NCBI RefSeq assembly: GCF_004117055.1
Contig: NZ_CP026363.1
Span: 4,735,001 to 4,799,000, forward strand
Source of the DNA: Brevibacillus agri
GTDB lineage: Bacteria > Bacillota > Bacilli > Brevibacillales > Brevibacillaceae
Length of the DNA stretch: 64,000 nt
Direction of reading: 5' to 3'
Within the stretch, counting starts at the first letter, position 1. The number at the start of each line of letters is the position of its first letter. The notes under the pieces are model-generated. The model saw only the letters and a program-made list of their open reading frames with translations. It made no database searches and was not told the origin of the DNA. This document shows positions 47,544-56,728 of the stretch, piece by piece. Made by a program: the position numbers and the translations under genes.

Positions 47544-50500
47544 GTGTTAATTTTCAAGGTATTTCACCAAGTTTTCGAACGATGAAAAGGAGCATCAAGT
47601 TGGACAAGCTGTGCTAACCACGAAGCTTTCCACTAAGCTTTCGAACTTCTTAACACGCGACGACTCTTTCCCCACACGATTTCGATGGTGCTAATCCCGA
47701 AGCTTTCCACTAAGCTTTCGAACTCGATGTTCGCGATCCATTGGCGATTAAACAGGCTGGAGTGCTAATCCCGAAGCTTTCCACTAAGCTTTCGAACATG
47801 TGAAAGATTGGAACATGCTTGCACAAAAGGCGCATGTGCTAATCCCGAAGCTTTCCACTAAGCTTTCGAACAGATAATAAATGCCAATTGTAACGATACC
47901 GAGTAACCGTGCTAATCCCGAAGCTTTCCACTAAGCTTTCGAACCAACACAACAATCATGGTTCGGGAATGCCTCAGCTTTTAGGTGCTAATCCCGAAGC
48001 TTTCCACTAAGCTTTCGAACAACTATAACATAACCCAAGCAACCGCTTATAGTTTCTGGTGCTAATCCCGAAGCTTTCCACTAAGCTTTCGAACACCAGC
48101 GCCTTGTCTGCCATGTATTGCTGTGCCAAAGCCAGTGCTAATCCCGAAGCTTTCCACTAAGCTTTCGAACTAACCGTAAGCCTGTAACGAAGCGTTCGCT
48201 CCAACGTGCTAATCCCGAAGCTTTCCACTAAGCTTTCGAACTGGGACGGTGCACAGCAGACCGTAAAAGATGCGTTGTGCTAATCCCGAAGCTTTCCACT
48301 AAGCTTTCGAACATCTAGTCACCCCAAGGATAATTGTCGTCGTAGTCCGTGCTAATCCCGAAGCTTTCCACTAAGCTTTCGAACCTCTAGCTTGCTGTCG
48401 AAGTTAGCCCTACTGTTGATGAGTGCTAATCCCGAAGCTTTCCACTAAGCTTTCGAACATCTGCATCACGGGTAGCAACGCCCGCAGTCAGGTCTTGTGC
48501 TAATCCCGAAGCTTTCCACTAAGCTTTCGAACGAGGATCGTGTCTGTCAACGGGTATTGCACGCTTCCGTGCTAATCCCGAAGCTTTCCACTAAGCTTTC
48601 GAACTATGAGGTTGTCAATGTCGAAAAAGTGCAATACAATGTGCTAATCCCGAAGCTTTCCACTAAGCTTTCGAACAGGAAATAAATATGCAGAAATTGA
48701 AGATTCGCAAAATGTGCTAATCCCGAAGCTTTCCACTAAGCTTTCGAACGGTGAATTGTTGCCAACATTGATTGAAAAAATTGATGAGTGCTAATCCCGA
48801 AGCTTTCCACTAAGCTTTCGAACAAATGATAGTCAGTAAAGTCAGTATAGACCCATTTGTGCTAATCCCGAAGCTTTCCACTAAGCTTTCGAACGCGAAA
48901 CGACTTCTTTTTCTACATGCGCTGCCCGATGTGCTAATCCCGAAGCTTTCCACTAAGCTTTCGAACGAGTCCAACAACAAACGAATGGGATCGTATTATT
49001 GTGTGCTAATCCCGAAGCTTTCCACTAAGCTTTCGAACAATACTGTTACTGGCAAAACAATGAGTTGCTTGTGTGCTAATCCCGAAGCTTTCCACTAAGC
49101 TTTCGAACCTGAATTTCATCGTGAATGTTTGCAATCATTCTTGTTTTAGTGCTAATCCCGAAGCTTTCCACTAAGCTTTCGAACATTCAGCTTATGAGGA
49201 AAAAGGGGCTTTCCATCGGCGGTGCTAATCCCGAAGCTTTCCACTAAGCTTTCGAACGATCAACTCCTTTACTTCCGAATTTTAAAGCGAAAAAACGTGC
49301 TAATCCCGAAGCTTTCCACTAAGCTTTCGAACCGCTAATGGACGAGTACGCCCGCGCCATCCACTCGTGCTAATCCCGAAGCTTTCCACTAAGCTTTCGA
49401 ACTTCCCTATGGACATTCAATATTTCGCGGAAGATTCCGTGCTAATCCCGAAGCTTTCCACTAAGCTTTCGAACGAAACATGATCCAGTGGCATAAGAGT
49501 GGGCCGCGACAGGTGCTAATCCCGAAGCTTTCCACTAAGCTTTCGAACCTAACGGTCAGCTTCTCACCCTCCCCCATTGGGACGTGCTAATCCCGAAGCT
49601 TTCCACTAAGCTTTCGAACCTGCGTCTATATCTCGCATCGTGTGTACGGCCTCTTTCCGTGCTAATCCCGAAGCTTTCCACTAAGCTTTCGAACTTTGCC
49701 GCTATCGGAGGATGATTTGCGATATGTCGGGTGCTAATCCCGAAGCTTTCCACTAAGCTTTCGAACGACTTTACTTGCACAAACGATAGCAGTCGCTTTG
49801 TTTTGGTGGGGTGCTAATCCCGAAGCTTTCCACTAAGCTTTCGAACTTAGAATTTCGTAATAGCTGTCCTGCTTATTCCCGGTGCTAATCCCGAAGCTTT
49901 CCACTAAGCTTTCGAACGGTAAAGTAATGTTTCTGATCGACTTTTCCGGCTTCGTGCTAATCCCGAAGCTTTCCACTAAGCTTTCGAACGCGGATGTAAC
50001 CGAGCAGCAGCGACTGGAGCAGCAGCGTGCTAATCCCGAAGCTTTCCACTAAGCTTTCGAACACAACTCATCGTGATCGCCCGTCGGCATGAATATCGGT
50101 GCTAATCCCGAAGCTTTCCACTAAGCTTTCGAACCTGATAACCAGTATTTTTATGATCGCTGGAAAGAGTTGGTGCTAATCCCGAAGCTTTCCACTAAGC
50201 TTTCGAACCCTGCCTGTCGCTCTAGCATTTCCTGCTCTAAAGGTGCTAATCCCGAAGCTTTCCACTAAGCTTTCGAACCAGGAAACAGATGGAGCGCCGA
50301 CTAGCTCATAAAAATGAGTGCTAATCCCGAAGCTTTCCACTAAGCTTTCGAACAAAGAGGCTTCAAACCCTAGAAGCATTCCATTTTGCGTGCTAATCCC
50401 GAAGCTTTCCACTAAGCTTTCGAACTTGTTGAATTCGTAGAACTCTTCGATAGCACGCACGTGCTAATCCCGAAGCTTTCCACTAAGCTTTCGAACTACT

Positions 50501-52902
50501 TTTTTTAGGTATAAAAGACCAAAACGTTCGACATGTGCTAATCCCGAAGCTTTCCACTAAGCTTTCGAACGATGCCTTCCACTCATCAACACGCGCCTGC
50601 AAATAGTGCTAATCCCGAAGCTTTCCACTAAGCTTTCGAACGAAAAAAGAGAGAGAACACAACGGAAATCAGAAGGTGCTAATCCCGAAGCTTTCCACTA
50701 AGCTTTCGAACCCGTACTGGAAGCGTTCAGCGATCATGCGAAAACGGTACTTGTGCTAATCCCGAAGCTTTCCACTAAGCTTTCGAACCTCTTCTCTGAA
50801 AAACATTATGGCACTCGTCGGACAAGGTGCTAATCCCGAAGCTTTCCACTAAGCTTTCGAACATCCAACGACGGAACTTCCCGCGCGATCAACGTCCAAG
50901 TGCTAATCCCGAAGCTTTCCACTAAGCTTTCGAACACGGAGCTTTGGGAGCAAGAACGGGTGTTTGATTGCGATGGTGCTAATCCCGAAGCTTTCCACTA
51001 AGCTTTCGAACGAGCCGCAAGACCTGCGACACCGAGCGCAGCACCCACGTGCTAATCCCGAAGCTTTCCACTAAGCTTTCGAACTCAGCAAGCCAACTGG
51101 CAGGACGAAGTGGCGAAGGGTGCTAATCCCGAAGCTTTCCACTAAGCTTTCGAACAATGGTTTTGCGGTCGATAATTTCTTTCCCCGTGCGCTTGTGCTA
51201 ATCCCGAAGCTTTCCACTAAGCTTTCGAACCGACCATTACGAGAACTGACATCCAACCGTTGCTGGATCGTGCTAATCCCGAAGCTTTCCACTAAGCTTT
51301 CGAACCAGGATACCGTCCTTGTTCAACTCATCAAAAAATGACGAGTGCTAATCCCGAAGCTTTCCACTAAGCTTTCGAACCCTACACCAGTGAACACCAC
51401 GGCACGATAACGTACAGAGTGCTAATCCCGAAGCTTTCCACTAAGCTTTCGAACCGCAGATGACGCGGTTGATCTCCGCCATTTCGTCGTGCTAATCCCG
51501 AAGCTTTCCACTAAGCTTTCGAACCAGTTACCGTTTCCCCAACGTTATACCTGGTCTTGTCTGTAGGTGCTAATCCCGAAGCTTTCCACTAAGCTTTCGA
51601 ACTGAGGTTGTTATACCTGATGCTGGTGCTGGTACTGCGTGCTAATCCCGAAGCTTTCCACTAAGCTTTCGAACGATGTGGCAATCATCCTGTCTCTTAG
51701 GAGGTTTTTGCCAGTGCTAATCCCGAAGCTTTCCACTAAGCTTTCGAACTCAGGAACCTTTTGCGCTCACGATCAAAATGTTCCGTGCTAATCCCGAAGC
51801 TTTCCACTAAGCTTTCGAACGGCTGAGTTAATGGCGCGTTTGGCTTATTTGGAGTCTGAGTGCTAATCCCGAAGCTTTCCACTAAGCTTTCGAACTCAGC
51901 TCATCCAGGTTCACGTTCAACAGGTGCTTGTGTGCTAATCCCGAAGCTTTCCACTAAGCTTTCGAACTTACTTACAAACTCCATTCTTTGTCATCTCCTT
52001 TTAATAGTGCTAATCCCGAAGCTTTCCACTAAGCTTTCGAACTGTGACTTGCGTAGTGTCCACCGTCGGGTCAGCCGCGTGCTAATCCCGAAGCTTTCCA
52101 CTAAGCTTTCGAACTGAAGATGGCTGTGATCGCCTTAACGAAAAAGATCTTGGTGCTAATCCCGAAGCTTTCCACTAAGCTTTCGAACGATCTCATCTGT
52201 AAAGTCTATTTGGCATCGATCTGTGCTAATCCCGAAGCTTTCCACTAAGCTTTCGAACTCTAGGGCTTGAGAATTTATTTTTGATACTATTGTGTGCTAA
52301 TCCCGAAGCTTTCCACTAAGCTTTCGAACGCCGCAACGTGCGCCGGGAGAGGCGCACGTTCAGAGTGCTAATCCCGAAGCTTTCCACTAAGCTTTCGAAC
52401 AGCGCCGCAACGTGCGCCGGGAGAGGCGCACGTTCAGAGTGCTAATCCCGAAGCTTTCCACTAAGCTTTCGAACCATGCCAATAAATGACGGGAGCATTC
52501 CTGCTGCTAGTGCTAATCCCGAAGCTTTCCACTAAGCTTTCGAACTTCCGTTCCCACCGAAAATCTTGCGCGCATGCACGTAGTGCTAATCCCGAAGCTT
52601 TCCACTAAGCTTTCGAACGACTTGGAACGAGGCGGACGCGTTTACGTGGAACGTGCTAATCCCGAAGCTTTCCACTAAGCTTTCGAACCGCGAGCCCTGC
52701 GGACATCGACAAGCGGCCCGGTTGTGCTAATCCCGAAGCTTTCCACTAAGCTTTCGAACCGCCGCAACGTGCGCCGGGAGAGGCGCACGTTCAGAGTGCT
52801 AATCCCGAAGCTTTCCACTAAGCTTTCGAACGCCGCAACGTGCGCCGGGAGAGGCGCACGTTCAGAGTGCTAATCCCGAAGCTTTCCACTAAGCTTTCGA
52901 AC
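47544..52902 (-). CRISPR. CRISPR array-2, 73 repeats plus one degenerate terminal repeat
   Basis: The repeat begins GTGCTAATCCCGAAGC on the + strand and differs from array-1 by C to T at base 8 and A to C at base 10. Spacers are 34-44 bases. The repeat at 47611 at the leader-distal end has the array-1 sequence. The unit beyond it at 47544-47580 is a degenerate repeat ending CAAGTTTTCGAAC. The array is read leftward from a leader at 52903. Its youngest spacer (52832-52866) is one of four copies of the same target (also at 52330, 52401 and 52760). It reads toward cas12b but ends at a hairpin. Confidence 0.98.
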
Positions 52903-53089
52903 CCCTGTCTTCTCAATCCCTTGATTCTCAGGCTTTTCTCAGCCCGTTTTCGAGCAGTCTTTTTTTAGGTACCATTTTTCTTGAAATTCAAGGAGCTTTT
53001 TTCTTTCCAACTCAGTTTGACGCCTACTCTCCCAACGCTTGCGAGCATCCTTGGCGTTTTTAGGGCTGGGAGATTGCTCGCGTCTTCAT
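52903..53089 (-). promoter_or_regulatory. Leader of array-2
   Basis: CGAGCA at 52951-52956, within CCCGTTTTCGAGCA, stands 48 bases from the first repeat as in leader-1. GCGAGCA at about 53041 and TGCTCGC at about 53075 form an inverted repeat with a GGCGTTTTTAGGG loop, again like leader-1. The rest of the two leaders has diverged widely. Confidence 0.75.
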
Positions 53090-53204
53090 TTTTCGAAAGC
53101 ATAGTGGAAATTCGAAATTATCCGTGGGAATAGACTTGTAGAGGGTCTATAATGCACACGCACGGAATATCAAAACGGCCTGTCGCCTCTAGCATACGGC
53201 CGAT
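53090..53204 (-). ncRNA. tracrRNA-2 (type V-B), cognate to array-2
   Basis: A TTGTGT box (53234-53239) and TAAGAT (53211-53216), 17 bases apart, give a start near 53204. The RNA has a 5' hairpin CGGCC/GGCCG with loop GTATGCTAGAGGCGACA, the core GTGCGTGTGCATT (53151-53163), a hairpin TAGAC/GTCTA, the closing stem CCGTG/CACGG, and the anti-repeat AATTTCGAA-TTTCCACTA. The anti-repeat pairs without mismatch to the distal array-2 repeat (two U-G pairs) but has a mismatch with array-1. Compared with tracrRNA-1 the stems differ on both strands while pairing is kept. Confidence 0.87.
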
Positions 53205-53311
53205 ACTTATATCTTACTTTTTTTCCAAATACAACACAACCGCGATTTGATCCACCCTGTAGAAAATCACCACTCAAGACCTCACTCCTTTCAAGTCGCT
53301 ATTATAAATAT

Positions 53312-53351
53312 TAAAAAACCGACCTCATTCTCTTGCGAATGAAGTCGGCTC
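53312..53351 (-). terminator. Terminator of the marR remnant
   Basis: On the minus strand CCGACTTCATTC and GAATGAGGTCGG form a stem followed by six T. It isolates the CRISPR locus from the genes at right. Confidence 0.85.
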
Positions 53352-53393
53352 TCCACTCTGTTTCCTGCATCAAGAACCGAGGCAGTCATCCTT

Positions 53394-53740
53394 TCGCTTG
53401 ATCCAATCGCTCACTCGCGCGATGAATCATGGCAGTCAAGCTTCTGCCCTCGCCTTACCCAAGGACTGCCGAATAGCGGCCATGCAATTCTTGCACCGCG
53501 ACTGCGATGTCTGCCTGCGCTTCTCTTCCTTTGTCCGTCTGCCAGATCAAGACGTGCTTTCCTTCTATCTTCCGCTCCAACTGTCCTTTTTGCACCATCT
53601 TGTCAACCAACCGCGTGATCGTCGACGGCGTCATATGCAGCAGCTGCGACAGTTCCGTTGGCGTGACCTCTCTTTTTCGTTCACAGCCATCAACAAAGTG
53701 GCGTACGTCGGCGAAAAGGAGCGTTCTGCTTTTCCTTTTT
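53394..53740 (-). pseudogene. MarR family regulator, damaged
   Basis: The minus strand reads TPTELSQLLHMTPSTITRLV, DKMVQKGQLERKIEGKHVLI and REAQADIAVAVQELHGRY, the MarR recognition helix and wing. The frame then meets a stop at 53455, and the true tail RASERLDQAKG is in another frame, ending at 53394. The N-terminal dimer helices before LLFADVRHFVDGCERK are missing. It probably controlled the adjacent quinone-reductase gene. Confidence 0.7.
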
Positions 53741-53810
53741 CCTCATGACGGACCATGCCAGAAAGCAGCTGGAGCTGTTATTTCCCAGTCAATCGGATGG
53801 TTAGCGCACG

Positions 53811-54298
53811 CCTTCGGTGGCCAGAGCAGGATTCAGGGCATGCTTGACGTATTCTTCGGCGCTGTGCTTGATCTGTTCCTCCGACGCCTGCATCATACCG
53901 TGGAATCTGAACGGCGCAAGGTACTTCATTCCCGTCAAATTCGCCATCGCTTGCAGCGGCGTCGTCAGCTCGGCGATCGTGAAATAGTTGTGAGGAGATT
54001 AAGTACGCGATTCGCTGCCTTAACATGCGGCGTCGTCAGCTCGGCGATCGTGAAATAGTTGTAGCCATCCCGCTCGTAGGCTTGCTCCGGTCCTCCGACG
54101 GAAATCGCCAGCAAAAATTCCTTGTTGTGCAGCTTGTTTCCTTCGGAGCCGTACGCCCAGCCATACGTCAAGACAACATCCTGCCACTGCTTCAACAGCG
54201 CAGGCGTCCGCTTCCTGCTTCATTCTTTCTACCCACGCTTTATTTACGCGCGATTCGTTTAAATGGGGGTGAGCCACAATGACTAATGTTTTCACCAC
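53811..54298 (-). pseudogene. Flavodoxin-fold NAD(P)H oxidoreductase, broken by deletion, duplication and IS insertion
   Basis: The start KTLVIVAHPHLNESRVNKAW is that of KefF/MdaB-like quinone reductases. After RMKQEA the text is out of frame. Another frame gives KQWQDVVLTYGWAYGSEGNK and LHNKEFLLAISVGGPEQAY. A 35-base block (GTCGTCAGCTCGGCGATCGT in its middle) then occurs twice, at about 53957 and 54028, separated by foreign sequence. The tail KYLAPFRFHGMMQAS ends at 53811. An IS4 element sits in codon 3: the ribosome site AAAGGAG and start GTGAAAAC are on its far side near 55260. Confidence 0.75.
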
Positions 54299-55252
54299 TA
54301 GCGTTGCATTAATCTTTTCAAATCATTCAATATCCTCGTAATGCAGAAGTACCAATGGGCAACCTTCCGAAAAACCAAGGCGGGAATCAAGATTCATCTT
54401 CGTCTCGTATTTGCCAATCAGGAGGATGTGTATCCTGATAAGATTTCCCTTACGTATGCCAAGTCTAATGACCGCACGCAAATGGAATCGCTGATTGACG
54501 AGATCGGAGCCATGTACGTCTTTGATCGAGAATACGTGGATTACGAAAAGTTTGATGAATACACGGACAAAGACATCTTTTTCGCTTCACGTCTGAAAGA
54601 TAACGCGGAAATTCGCCATCTCTATACTTTCAAAATACCACCAGAAAGCTCTGTTTTATCGGATTCCATGATCTTGCTTGGAACGCCACAAAAACGGGTG
54701 GATAACGTGTTGCGACTGATTGAGACGCTGGATTCGAAAGGAAATCGTATTCGAATCATTACGAATCGCTTCGACTGGGAAGCAGATGAACTCAGTGACA
54801 TCTATCGTTGGCGCTGGCAAATAGAACTGTTTTTCAAGTGGATGAAACAGCATGTAAAGATCAAGAACTTCTATGGCACGAGTGACAATGCTGTAAGAAA
54901 TCAAGTCTTTCTCGCTCTCATTGCCTACTGCTTGTTGCTCCTAGTCAAACTGGGAAAAAACGGTCCGCACAGTCTGTTGCAAATCAGTAGATGGCTGAAA
55001 GTTTTTCTCTGGCAAACGTTCGAGCAATGGTTTGGACGAATGAATTACCAATCCAGACGAACATCAAGAGGGCGACAGAAAAGGAAGTGGATGTTGTTTG
55101 TTGTTGTCACCGCTGGAGTAAATGTATAAAACTACCAAATGGATAGTGGCTACCTTTTGGTTGGTTGCTGCCCTTTTTGATTACGAAGCTGAAAAATTAC
55201 ATTCAGAATAATCAGTCAATAATCCGATTCATCTTTTATGCAACGCTAGTGG
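54296..55252 (+). mobile_element. IS4-family element, internally deleted, with 8-bp target duplication
   Basis: CACTAGCGTTGCAT at 54296-54309 and its complement ATGCAACGCTAGTG at 55238-55251 are perfect terminal inverted repeats. GTTTTCAC flanks both sides (54288-54295 and 55253-55260). The inner frame at 54341-55129 is the C-terminal two-thirds of an IS4-type transposase. It has a catalytic Asp in YVFDREYVDYEKFDEY and the YREK-like Y-R-E-K series in YRWRWQIELFFKWMKQ. The N-terminal part with the first Asp is gone. The clean ends suggest that it could still be moved by a full-length relative. Confidence 0.85.
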
Positions 55253-55286
55253 GTTTTCACAGAATATGCTCCTTTGTTCACATATT

Positions 55287-55302
55287 GTTTGTACATACAA
55301 AC
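55287..55302. promoter_or_regulatory. Palindrome, probable MarR operator
   Basis: GTTTGTAC-ATACAAAC is an almost perfect dyad in the promoter of the disrupted oxidoreductase gene, the usual place for its MarR-type regulator to bind. Confidence 0.5.
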
Positions 55303-55397
55303 TACATTACTATCTTTTTGACGCCAACTAACAAACTGTAAGTCCAATCCGCCTTTCCGTGCTCCAGACGCTATCTCCTCCGTGCGTTCTCGAAAAG

Positions 55398-55440
55398 GGA
55401 AAAGCCAACTCCATCCCTCACCAGGATGAAATCGGCTCTC
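55398..55440 (-). terminator. Terminator of yhbH
   Basis: On the minus strand AGCC...CATCC pairs with GGATG...GGCT, followed by TTTTCCCTTTT. A decayed copy lies at about 47320. Confidence 0.75.
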
Positions 55441-55474
55441 CCTTGGTTCCTTCCCTTTTTCCCTGACGCGCCCC

Positions 55475-56632
55475 TCACGTTACTGCTTCTTTTTTCCCAA
55501 AAAACGTCCGAAGCGCCTTGTAAACCTCGCCCTTTTCCCGAATCACGCAATGCAGGAACTTGGGCTCCTTGATGTGGCGATACGCTGACATGAGTGTTGA
55601 GTGCCTGTTATACTGGTTGACCTCTCCATAACCGAACATGTTGCATCTCTCCATGAGCTCTTTGACCAGCTTCACGCAGCGCTCGTTGTCGGATGTCAGG
55701 TTGTCGCCGTCGGAAAAGTGGAACGGGTAAATGTTGTACTGGGACGGCGGATAGCGGCTGTCGATGATCTCCAGCGCTTTTCTGTAGGCGGAGGAACAAA
55801 TCGTCCCCCCGCTCTCGCCTTTCGAGAAAAAGGTGTCCTCCGTCACTTCCTTCGCATCTGTATGGTGCGCGATGAAGACGATTTCTACTTTTTCGTACTT
55901 CGTGCGCAGGAAACGAACCATCCAGAAGAAAAAGCTGCGGGCGATGTACTTTTCGAAGACGCCCATACTGCCTGAAGTATCCATCATGGCAATAATGACT
56001 GCGTTGGAATGCGGCTTGATGATTTCCTCCCACGTCTTGAAACGCAGGTCGTCTTCCGTGATGCCCAGCTCCAGGTCACTGTAGCCGGCAAGGGCGTTGC
56101 GGCGGATCGCGGCGATCAAGGTCCGCTTTTTGTCGATGTTGCCCATCAGCCCTTTTTTGCGGACATCGTTGAAGCGCGTCTCCTCAATGACAATCTGGTC
56201 CTCGTCCTTGCGCTGCAAGTTCGGCAGCTCCAGCTCGGCGAACAGCATCTCCTGCAATTCCTCGACGCTGATTTCCGCCTCGTAGTAATCCACCCCCGGC
56301 TGATCGCCGGCGCCCTGGCCTTTGCCCGGCCCTTGCGCCTGATCGCCGTCCTTGGCGATGACATCTCCTACCTTGCTGTTTCCTTTGCCTTGACCTCCGT
56401 GCTTTCCCTTTTGGAAGTTAAAACGCAATCGGTATTCATCCAGGGAGCGAATGGGGATCTTGATAACTTCCCGACCGTTTGACATGATGATATTTTCTTC
56501 GCTGACGAGATCGGGCAGGTTTTTTTTGATCGCTTCTTTCACTTTTTCCTGGTGTCGATTTTGGTCCTGGTACCCTTTGCGGTGCAGCGACCAGTCTTCC
56601 CGGGAGACAATGAACGATGGTGCATCTTCCAT
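55475..56632 (-). CDS. yhbH: Sporulation protein YhbH (DUF444)
   Basis: The ATG at 56632 follows GGAGGAGACGCC and gives 385 residues. A charged N-terminal half (with a Gly/Lys-rich linker [16 protein letters not shown]) is followed by a von Willebrand A-like domain with the metal site [11 protein letters not shown]. It is the standard partner of the PrkA kinase gene, which lies 96 bases upstream on the same strand. In Bacillus yhbH is made in the mother cell under sigma-E and is needed for normal sporulation; the biochemical role is not settled. Confidence 0.93.
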   Translation of the reverse strand: MEDAPSFIVSREDWSLHRKGYQDQNRHQEKVKEAIKKNLPDLVSEENIIMSNGREVIKIPIRSLDEYRLRFNFQKGKHGGQGKGNSKVGDVIAKDGDQAQGPGKGQGAGDQPGVDYYEAEISVEELQEMLFAELELPNLQRKDEDQIVIEETRFNDVRKKGLMGNIDKKRTLIAAIRRNALAGYSDLELGITEDDLRFKTWEEIIKPHSNAVIIAMMDTSGSMGVFEKYIARSFFFWMVRFLRTKYEKVEIVFIAHHTDAKEVTEDTFFSKGESGGTICSSAYRKALEIIDSRYPPSQYNIYPFHFSDGDNLTSDNERCVKLVKELMERCNMFGYGEVNQYNRHSTLMSAYRHIKEPKFLHCVIREKGEVYKALRTFFGKKEAVT

Positions 56633-56728
56633 GGCGTCTCCTCCTAGCAACTGGCGCAATCTGCGCCGAATATGATGTGCGGGATAAAGCGTAGGTGCGT
56701 TTTTGTCAGGGCTGTGCGAACCGCTTTT

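Noticed and set aside
48497..52117. Open frames across array-2 and array-1 that encode a repeated peptide of the kind LIPKLSTKLSN
   Set aside because: They are translations of the CRISPR repeat itself; spacing follows repeats and spacers, with no ribosome sites.
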